From the NCBI GenBank assembly GCA_900765705.1, contig CAAFSR010000144.1, positions 1 to 11,522 on the forward strand: DNA of 11,522 bases, read 5' to 3'. A program made the translations under genes and the position numbers. The notes under the pieces were generated by a model, which was not told the DNA's origin, made no database searches, and saw only the letters and a program-made list of their open reading frames with translations. This document shows, in pieces, positions 1-6,115 of the stretch; positions within the stretch are counted from its first letter, which is position 1; each line of letters begins with the position of its first letter. This DNA comes from an uncultured Faecalibacterium sp. (GTDB taxonomy: Bacteria > Bacillota > Clostridia > Oscillospirales > Ruminococcaceae).

Positions 1-246
1 CATCAGGAGTTTATGCGGGGCAAGGTGACTCTCATCGGCTGCCCGAAGCTGGATGCTGTGGATTACAGCGAAAAGCTCACCGAGATCCTACGCAGCAACG
101 ACATCCAGAGCGTGACCATCCTCCGCATGGAGGTGCCCTGCTGCGGCGGCTTGGAGATGGCAGCAAAAAAGGCACTGCAGACCAGCGGAAAGTTCATTCC
201 GTGGCAGGTGGTAACCATCTCCATTGACGGAAAAATTCTGGATTGA
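1..246 (+). CDS. 4Fe-4S ferredoxin-type protein, 3' end only
   Basis: The frame is open from base 1 and ends at TGA 244-246, so this is the C-terminal 81 residues of a gene that begins outside the window; the ATG at 13 is internal. The sequence shows LIGCPKLD near the start and a conserved EVPCCGGLE segment followed by SGK.IPW and VVTIS. This pattern is recalled as the C-terminal half of small Clostridia 4Fe-4S binding proteins, often found near hybrid cluster protein genes, whose cluster-binding CxxC repeats lie in the N-terminal half. Those repeats are not visible here, so cluster binding is inferred from the family. The substrate or redox partner cannot be deduced. The downstream DNA is degraded, so no operon partner can be named on the right. 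Confidence 0.75.
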   Translation, partial: HQEFMRGKVTLIGCPKLDAVDYSEKLTEILRSNDIQSVTILRMEVPCCGGLEMAAKKALQTSGKFIPWQVVTISIDGKILD

Positions 247-274
247 ATGCACGGGGCAGGACGGCCCTGCACGG

Positions 275-394
275 ATGACATGGATTCTGTCTACAAAACC
301 CCTGTGGAAAATCATCACGGAAGATGGCCTGAAGCAATTCAGCGATGTATTGCAAGACGCAGTAAAACAGCTGCAGGAACGGATGGAAGCGTGA
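275..394 (+). other. Possible 39-codon ORF or gene remnant, unrecognised
   Basis: ATG at 275 to TGA at 392-394 encodes 39 residues ending in a predicted amphipathic helix (DVLQDAVKQLQERMEA). It has no convincing ribosome binding site. It lies in the same frame as the purine nucleoside phosphorylase-like fragment that follows, separated from it by the stop at 392. The sequence expected upstream of that phosphorylase fragment (a STVPE-type segment) is not found here, so it is not simply the same gene with one stop. It may be debris from another gene or a chance ORF. Confidence 0.2.
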
Positions 395-568
395 CTGCAT
401 ACAGCAGCAAAGGAGAAAAAGGTGCTGGCCGTCAGCTGTATCACGAATATGGCTACCGGCATCCAGACTGTGAAGCACAGCCACACCCGTGTGCTGGAGA
501 TCGCCAATCAGGCCGGGGAGACCCTGTGCCGCTGGCTGGGTGCGGTGATCCAGAAGGTGGAAGGGTGA
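395..568 (+). pseudogene. C-terminal remnant of purine nucleoside phosphorylase
   Basis: Reading frame 2 from about 410 to TGA 566-568 gives a peptide containing KVLAVSCITNMATGI, then KHSH and an amphipathic helix ending CRWLGAVIQ. In trimeric purine nucleoside phosphorylases the segment VLGISCITN.A.GI followed by a (T/S)H..V helix forms the C-terminal end, which matches this stretch. Only about 50 residues are present; the phosphate- and nucleoside-binding body of the ~270-residue enzyme is missing. There is an in-frame stop just upstream (392-394) and no start or RBS. It is therefore best read as a truncated remnant, probably non-functional. The family assignment rests on motif recall, not on alignment. 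Confidence 0.5.
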
Positions 569-603
569 GAACGCCTTTTTCCGAGAGACTCATAAACAAA
601 AAA

Positions 604-699
604 TCCCATCCACACGTTGTGATATGCTCCCTATATAGCTTTCAGTGTTTTATTTCACTGTTCGCCATATAGGGAGCAAATTACATTATGTGGATGGGA
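604..699. terminator. 96-bp near-perfect palindrome, likely terminator of the AraC gene
   Basis: Arms 604-647 and 656-699 pair at 37 of 44 positions, including two G-T pairs, around an 8-base T-rich loop (648-655). The outer 11 pairs (TCCCATCCACA/TGTGGATGGGA) and a central run (GCTCCCTATAT/ATATAGGGAGC) are uninterrupted. It lies 57 nt beyond the stop of the minus-strand AraC gene. Read on that strand, the stem is followed by TTTTTTGTTT, as in an intrinsic terminator; the plus strand has a weaker AAAAATTATTT. The stem is far longer than a usual terminator, so a small palindromic mobile repeat reused as a terminator is also possible. Confidence 0.6.
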
Positions 700-756
700 A
701 AAATTATTTGTCGGCAGAAGATTCTTTATGCAAATGAAAAAATATATCAATCTGTC

Positions 757-1947
757 TCAACTTTTGCCGTTCCGGTATTCCATCGGGGTCATCTTGCAGT
801 GTTTTTTGAACATGTTTTGAAAGTGGGACTGGCTAGAAAAGCATAGAAAGTTGCTGATCTCGCCGAGTGGTTTTTCGGTATAGCGCAAAAGCAATTTGGC
901 CTCGCGCAGGCGGCAGCGCAAAATGTAAGCGGCAATGCCCATGTCCAGTTCGTCGTGAAATTTTTTGCAGAGGTAGGCGCGGCTTTTGCCGTTGTGCGCC
1001 ACCACGTCGTCTACGCCGATCGGCTCATTGAGGTGGGTCGAAATATACTGCGTTGCCGCAAAAACATCTTCGCTCAGGTGAGCGGGCGCATGCTGCTGTG
1101 AAATGCGCTGCGTAAAATCGATCAGCATGTTGTACTGCAGGTTTTTGACAGCTTCCACCGTTTGCAGGCGTTCGCATTCCTGAATGTAGGTGTCGATCAG
1201 GCGGTAGGTCTGTTCAATGTCCATTCCACCCGGAATAGCCGCTTCTTTACCAACCATGCCCACCGTGCCAATCAGCAGGTTTTTGGCCTGGCGCAGGGGC
1301 GTGTCGGCAAGTTTCCCTTCCTGCATGGGCGTGGTGTTCAGCGTGTCTATCAAAAACTGGTGCAGCCTTGCCACATCGCCGCTTTGGATCAAAGCCAACA
1401 TCTGCCGTTCAAAGCCGTAGGTGCCGTGCTGCCACTGTGCTTCCTGTTCACGGTAGGCGCGCTGCGCGTAGTCGCGGCCGATCTGCGTCTGGTATTGCGT
1501 GTCGGTCACGCCGAAGACGTCGGTGATCTCTTTTTCTTCACCGGTCAGGGTAAAGAAAAGATATAAAAGCATGTTTAAAAACTGATTATAGGTGTAGGTC
1601 GGGATTCGCCCCAAAAATTGTGCAATGCTTTCCTGGCGCTCGGAGGGCAAAATGTTTTTGCGCATATAGGTGTGTATCATCTCTTCGGTTACGGGCGTGC
1701 TGTACGTCGGCCCCAAAATCAGATAATGTTGCCTGTCATCACAGGGTACATAGCCGTAGTAGCCCGTGTCAGCCGATGTGTAAACGGCAGGTGTGTCCTG
1801 CACCGTAAATGCACGGCGGATCAAAGGATATGGGTCTTCGTCGCCGGAAAAGCCTGCGGCAAATATAAACCCGCTTTGGTCATAGAGCGCAAGCGGCAGA
1901 TAATGTGCGGCGTAAAAAAAGCTGCAAAACGTGCGGTAGTTATTCAT
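757..1947 (-). CDS. AraC-family transcriptional regulator of the glycoside locus
   Basis: This 396-residue protein has a C-terminal AraC/XylS double helix-turn-helix domain in about the last 100 residues. The first HTH is around 318-343 (VDDVVAHNGKSRAYLCKKF). The second is around 362-395 (GEISNFLCFSSQSHFQNMFKKH), ending TPMEYR as is typical. The N-terminal ~290 residues have no recognised domain and probably bind the inducer. The chosen start is ATG 1945-1947, giving MNNYRTFCSFFY, preceded by GGTG at suitable spacing. An upstream in-frame GTG at 2013 is rejected because it would place the start upstream of the predicted promoter. The gene is divergent from the symporter operon and shares its promoter region, the standard arrangement for a local activator of sugar catabolism. 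Inducer identity is not visible. Confidence 0.88.
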   Translation of the reverse strand: MNNYRTFCSFFYAAHYLPLALYDQSGFIFAAGFSGDEDPYPLIRRAFTVQDTPAVYTSADTGYYGYVPCDDRQHYLILGPTYSTPVTEEMIHTYMRKNILPSERQESIAQFLGRIPTYTYNQFLNMLLYLFFTLTGEEKEITDVFGVTDTQYQTQIGRDYAQRAYREQEAQWQHGTYGFERQMLALIQSGDVARLHQFLIDTLNTTPMQEGKLADTPLRQAKNLLIGTVGMVGKEAAIPGGMDIEQTYRLIDTYIQECERLQTVEAVKNLQYNMLIDFTQRISQQHAPAHLSEDVFAATQYISTHLNEPIGVDDVVAHNGKSRAYLCKKFHDELDMGIAAYILRCRLREAKLLLRYTEKPLGEISNFLCFSSQSHFQNMFKKHCKMTPMEYRNGKS

Positions 1948-1971
1948 GCTTTTCACCAAAATGTACAAATT

Positions 1972-2006
1972 TATAATATTATAGAAAAAAATGCAATACT
2001 TTGCAA
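1972..2006 (-). promoter_or_regulatory. Promoter of the AraC gene
   Basis: On the minus strand, TTGCAA (2006-2001) is followed after exactly 17 bases by TATAAT (1983-1978). The -35 matches the consensus at four of six positions and the -10 at all six. The -10 lies in the 12-bp perfect palindrome TATAATATTATA (1972-1983). Transcription would start about 25 bases before the ATG at 1947. Confidence 0.65.
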
Positions 2007-2030
2007 GAGGCACCTGCTAAAATATATAAA
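2001..2030 (+). promoter_or_regulatory. Candidate promoter of the symporter-glycosidase operon
   Basis: The palindromic TTGCAA at 2001-2006 can also act as a -35 on the plus strand. It is followed by TATATA at 2023-2028 (16-base spacer) or TATAAA at 2025-2030 (18-base spacer). The elements are imperfect, consistent with a promoter that needs an activator such as the neighbouring AraC protein. No clear AraC operator repeat could be assigned. Confidence 0.4.
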
Positions 2031-2058
2031 AATAGCGCATTTCGCAAAAAAATTATGT

Positions 2059-2063
2059 GGAGG
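2059..2063 (+). promoter_or_regulatory. Ribosome binding site that fixes the symporter start
   Basis: GGAGG at 2059-2063 stands 9 bases before ATG 2073. The in-frame upstream codons at 2001, 2055 and 2064 lack a correctly spaced Shine-Dalgarno sequence, so 2073 is the start. Confidence 0.75.
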
Positions 2064-2072
2064 ATGGCATCA

Positions 2073-3776
2073 ATGAAACAGAAAGAAATACGCCTTCTAA
2101 GTCATGGGCTGTTTGAAAAAACATTTATGGATTCCAAGGTCACCAGCCGCTCCGTTTCAACCAAGGAAAAGATCCTGGGCCATCTGGTCGGCCCGCTTGG
2201 CCTGATTTTTGTGGTCAACACGATCGCGGCACTGGTTGAAAAGTTCTTTACCCAGCAGACCGGTGCCATGTATGGCACCACAAATGCAGACATGGTCGTA
2301 ACGATGGGCGAACGCTATGAAGTGGTGATCACTGTTGCCAAGATTCTGGCCGTTTTGCTGGGGTTGTTCAATGGTTGGCTGATCCAGCACACGCAGTCCA
2401 GACAGGGCAGAATGCGCCCGTGGCATCTGATTTTCGGCTTTGTTTCAATCGTCATCGGCTGCCTGATCTTTCTCTTTCCGGGCAGTACGCTCGGCGAGTC
2501 GTATTGGTACTACTTTTTCTTTTTGCTGATCGCCTATAATACGGTCGGTTCCACATTTTTCTATCTGTTTCGCGACACGATCTGTTCTCTGACCACGCGC
2601 GACCCGGTTGAAAAGGCGCAGGTGCAGTTTATCCGCAAAATGTCATGGACGCTGATCTCGGGCGTGATCATCGGCATGCTGATCAATATGGTGGCGCTGC
2701 CGCTTTGGCTTGAAAAAGATATCAACGGCTACCCGGTTTTAATGATCGCACTTTCAATCATCGCAATCCCGCTGCTGCTGCTCGAATATTTCTACACCCG
2801 CGAGCGTATCACCGAAGATGTGGCCCAAGAGGTTGGTATTGAACAAGAAAATACGATCCCTTTGGGACAGCAGATGCGTGCACTGCTTACCAATAAGTAT
2901 TTTGTGATCCTGACGATCCTCACGACCGTCGGCGGCATCGCTGACAACTTCAAGGGTGGCAACGTGCAGTATTTTTACATAAAGTTTTTGCTTGACGGTG
3001 TGGACAATCCATTTATGTTCACGCTTTATCAGATCATCACCGGCGTTCCGCTCGGACTTGGCGCGATCATAGCATATCCGTTGGCCAAAAAATTCGGAAT
3101 TCGCAACTGCGCAATCGCCGGTTATTCGCTGGTGCTCGTCGGCAGTGTGTTGGGCTGGATGTTCCCGGACACACTGCCTATGGCTCTGGCGGCAGGCTTT
3201 TTGCGCCAGTTCGGCATGATTCCAAATGCTTATATTGTGGCCGCGCTGATGTGCTACGCGTTTGATAGTGTGGAATACAAATCCCATGTCCGTCTGGAGG
3301 GACTTTTGGGTGTGGCTGTCATCACGGCACTGCAGTCGGCTGTGTATGCGCCGTTTGCCGGCGGGTATGAATCTTCGATTCTGAAGCTCGGCTTTGTCGA
3401 TATGGAGGGTGTGATCCCGAACGGCGATATTATTCGTTTTATGACGATGTCGTTTTATCTGTTTGACATCATTTTGGCCGTTGCCAACCTGATCCTGCTG
3501 CCGTTTGTAGATGTAGAAAAGAAACTGCCTGTGATCAATGCCGAACTGCTGCGCCGCAAGAAAGAGGCGGTATTGGCCAAAGGCGAAGTGTGGATCGAGC
3601 CCGAAGAGCAGGAGCGCCTTGATCTGGAGCGTGCCGCACAGGAACGCGAGGCAAACCGTGTGCAGGATTTAAAGGACCGCTGTGCGAGGAAGGGGCTGGA
3701 TTTTGAAACAGAAAACCGCAAATATCTGGAAAAACAGGCTATAAAACAGTCAAAACAGGAGAAAAAGAAAAAATGA
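2073..3776 (+). CDS. GPH-family (MFS) glycoside:cation symporter with charged C-terminal tail
   Basis: This 567-residue membrane protein has about 12 hydrophobic segments between residues 30 and 479. The cytoplasmic loop between the early segments carries SRQGRMRPW (about 110-117), the G.xRP(W/Y) signature of the glycoside-pentoside-hexuronide:cation symporters. These proteins couple entry of unphosphorylated sugars or glycosides to H+ or Na+. Residues ~480-567 form a highly charged tail rich in Glu, Arg and Lys, predicted helical or coiled coil and ending in a run of lysines; this extends the protein beyond the ~450-500 residues usual for the family. The gene is first in the operon, and its stop overlaps the GH2 start (ATGA at 3773-3776), so it probably imports the substrate of the enzymes encoded downstream. 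Exact substrate unknown. Confidence 0.9.
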   Translation: MKQKEIRLLSHGLFEKTFMDSKVTSRSVSTKEKILGHLVGPLGLIFVVNTIAALVEKFFTQQTGAMYGTTNADMVVTMGERYEVVITVAKILAVLLGLFNGWLIQHTQSRQGRMRPWHLIFGFVSIVIGCLIFLFPGSTLGESYWYYFFFLLIAYNTVGSTFFYLFRDTICSLTTRDPVEKAQVQFIRKMSWTLISGVIIGMLINMVALPLWLEKDINGYPVLMIALSIIAIPLLLLEYFYTRERITEDVAQEVGIEQENTIPLGQQMRALLTNKYFVILTILTTVGGIADNFKGGNVQYFYIKFLLDGVDNPFMFTLYQIITGVPLGLGAIIAYPLAKKFGIRNCAIAGYSLVLVGSVLGWMFPDTLPMALAAGFLRQFGMIPNAYIVAALMCYAFDSVEYKSHVRLEGLLGVAVITALQSAVYAPFAGGYESSILKLGFVDMEGVIPNGDIIRFMTMSFYLFDIILAVANLILLPFVDVEKKLPVINAELLRRKKEAVLAKGEVWIEPEEQERLDLERAAQEREANRVQDLKDRCARKGLDFETENRKYLEKQAIKQSKQEKKKK

Positions 3777-6115
3777 TCCGAAACTGGAATGAAGGCTGGC
3801 TGTTCTACAGGGGGGATGATGCCCCTGTGCCGGTCTGCCTGCCGCACGATGCAATGCTGTTAGAGCCGCGCGACGCCAAGTGCCGAAACAGTGTTAATTC
3901 CGGCTATTTCCCCGGCGGTAAATATACTTATGAAAAGCACTTTCAGGTTTCTTCTGAAGATCTCGGCCAATTTATCGCCGTGTGCTTTGACGGCGTTTAT
4001 CAAAACTGCACCGTTTCAGTCAATGCAAAGCGCGTTGGTACCCATTTCTATGGGTTTACGCCGTTTGAGGTGGATATTTCACAGGCCGTTCATGTTGGAG
4101 AAAACGTGATCCGTGTTTTTGTAGACAATTCTCTGGAACCGAACTGCCGCTGGTACACCGGTTCCGGCATCTACCGCCCGGTGCAGCTCGTCACCGCACC
4201 GAAGGCGCGTATTCAGTCGGTGCACATCGACACGTTAAACTATGACCCGGCAGAGGTCGCGGTGACTGTGCAGACGACCGAGCCGCTGCCGGTTACGGTC
4301 GAAATTTACGACGGCGAGACATTGGCCGCTTCTGGCGCTCCCGGCAAGTTCTGTATAGCAGATGCAAAACTTTGGAGTGCCGAAAACCCGTATCTTTACA
4401 CCTGTGTTGTTAAAATCGCAACCGAGGCGCGCCGCTGCACATTCGGCATCCGCAAACTTTCCTGGAGTGCCAAAACAGGCTTTCTTGTGAACGGGCAGCG
4501 TGTGCTGCTGCGTGGCGGCTGCCTGCACCATGACCACGGCGTGCTCGGAGCCTGCGAATTTTGGGATGCGCAGGAAAGACGCCTACGCATTTTAAAGGAA
4601 AACGGCTTTAACGCCGTGCGCATTTCGCACAATCCCGCTTCGCAGATCACGCTCGATCTTTGCGACCGGCTCGGCCTGTACGTGATGAACGAAGCGTTCG
4701 ACAGCTGGTATATTCCAAAAACCTACCACGACTATGCGCGCCGTTTTGACACGGACTGGCAAAGCGATCTGACGGCGCTGGTCGAGTCGTCACGTAACCA
4801 CCCGAGTGTGCTCCTTTATTCTGTTGGCAACGAAGTTTCCGAGACCGCTGCGAAAAAAGGCGTGGAAACGTGCCACCGCCTGTGCGATTTCGTACATGCG
4901 CTCGATCCCACGCGGCCGGTCACGGCAGGTATTAATGTGCTTCTCAATGTGTATACCCGCATGGGCTTCGGCGTTTACCGCGACAAAAAGGATTACTGCC
5001 CCGAACCGCTTCCGAAAAAAGGTGGTTACCGCGAAAAAAAGACCGGCTCAGCCTTTTTTAACGCGATGGCACAAAAACTCGGCCCGTTGATGTTTTTTAT
5101 GAGCGGCGGCAGAAAGGGCGACCGTGCTTGCTTCGGCGCGGCACAGGCGCTCGACATTCTGGGGCTTAACTACGCCTCTTCCCGCTACGATGCCGATGCC
5201 AAGAAATACCCGAACCGTATGATGGTCGGCACCGAAACGATGGTGGCGGATCTGCCCTACAACTGGGAAAGGGTCAAGAAATATCCACAGCTGATCGGCG
5301 ATTTTGTGTGGTCGGCCTGGGATTATCTCGGTGAGGCGTGTATTGGTGACTGGACATACTATTCCTATCATGGTCTGCCCCTATTTGCCGGCCAGGGCAT
5401 GATCGATAGCACCGGAAAGCCGCTCGCCGCCATGTATTTTATGCAGATTGTGTGGGGGCTGCGCAAAAAGCCATTTATTGGGGTGCGCCCGCTCAACCAC
5501 GCCGGGGAATCACCGTCGACAGGTGCCTGGCAGTTTACGAATGCAGTCGACAGCTGGAGTTGGCAGGGGTATGAAAACACTTTGGCTGTAGCAGAGGTGT
5601 ACGCCGACGCTGCTTCGGTCCGTCTGCTGCTGAATGGAAACGAAGTGGGCAGAAAGCCGGTCAAGCGGTATAGGGCCGTGTTTCACGTCCGCTATCAGCC
5701 CGGCACGCTGTGCGCCCAAGCGCTCGATGAAAATGACCGCGTGCTTTCTGAACACAGTCTGATGACCGCCGGGCAGGAGACGTACCTGACTTTATCCCCG
5801 GAAAAGACAAAGCTTCGTGCAAACGGTCAGGATCTTTGCTACATCCCGATCGAATTTACAGACGGAAATGGCTGCTTAAAGCCGTGGATCGAGCAAAAAA
5901 TCACGCTCACCGTGCACGGCGCGGCAGCCCGTTTGGCCGGTTTTGGCAGCGCGCTCTGCAAAACGGACGAGATATTCGATAAAACTTATCACGATTCTTA
6001 CCGCGGCCGTGCGCTGGCCGTCCTTCGCGCCGGCACACAACCGGGCCGCGTTACATTTACCGCCGAAAGTGCTGGGGTAAAACCGGTAACGGTAGAAATT
6101 GAGGTGCAAAAATGA
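3773..6115 (+). CDS. Glycoside hydrolase family 2 beta-glycosidase (beta-galactosidase type)
   Basis: This 780-residue, probably cytoplasmic enzyme has no signal peptide. Domains in order are a sugar-binding jelly roll (~1-140, ending YTGSGIYRPV), an Ig-like domain (~145-225), a TIM barrel (~226-565), a DUF4982-type domain (~590-660) and a C-terminal Ig-like domain (~670-780). Catalytic residues are readable: the acid/base Glu354 in GNEVSE and the nucleophile Glu488 in GTETM. RGGCLHHDHG (from 247) and VRISHNP (282-288) are conserved active-site segments. The NxK carboxylate-binding motif of beta-glucuronidases is absent after the nucleophile (GMIDSTGKP instead), so a beta-galactosidase or related neutral exo-beta-glycosidase is favoured. 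AGGAG lies 11 bases before the ATG. It overlaps both neighbours by four bases, implying translational coupling. Confidence 0.9.
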   Translation: MIRNWNEGWLFYRGDDAPVPVCLPHDAMLLEPRDAKCRNSVNSGYFPGGKYTYEKHFQVSSEDLGQFIAVCFDGVYQNCTVSVNAKRVGTHFYGFTPFEVDISQAVHVGENVIRVFVDNSLEPNCRWYTGSGIYRPVQLVTAPKARIQSVHIDTLNYDPAEVAVTVQTTEPLPVTVEIYDGETLAASGAPGKFCIADAKLWSAENPYLYTCVVKIATEARRCTFGIRKLSWSAKTGFLVNGQRVLLRGGCLHHDHGVLGACEFWDAQERRLRILKENGFNAVRISHNPASQITLDLCDRLGLYVMNEAFDSWYIPKTYHDYARRFDTDWQSDLTALVESSRNHPSVLLYSVGNEVSETAAKKGVETCHRLCDFVHALDPTRPVTAGINVLLNVYTRMGFGVYRDKKDYCPEPLPKKGGYREKKTGSAFFNAMAQKLGPLMFFMSGGRKGDRACFGAAQALDILGLNYASSRYDADAKKYPNRMMVGTETMVADLPYNWERVKKYPQLIGDFVWSAWDYLGEACIGDWTYYSYHGLPLFAGQGMIDSTGKPLAAMYFMQIVWGLRKKPFIGVRPLNHAGESPSTGAWQFTNAVDSWSWQGYENTLAVAEVYADAASVRLLLNGNEVGRKPVKRYRAVFHVRYQPGTLCAQALDENDRVLSEHSLMTAGQETYLTLSPEKTKLRANGQDLCYIPIEFTDGNGCLKPWIEQKITLTVHGAAARLAGFGSALCKTDEIFDKTYHDSYRGRALAVLRAGTQPGRVTFTAESAGVKPVTVEIEVQK

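Noticed and set aside
247..672. 141-codon plus-strand ORF following the ferredoxin gene
   Set aside because: Its translation has no protein-like pattern. The recognisable phosphorylase residues are in another frame of the same DNA, and the ORF ends inside the palindrome.
1948..2013. Upstream GTG start for the AraC gene
   Set aside because: It would add 22 residues encoded across the -10 box and lies upstream of the predicted transcription start.
5234..5460. GH2 enzyme as beta-glucuronidase
   Set aside because: No NxK carboxylate-binding motif follows the nucleophile; the segment reads GMIDSTGKP.
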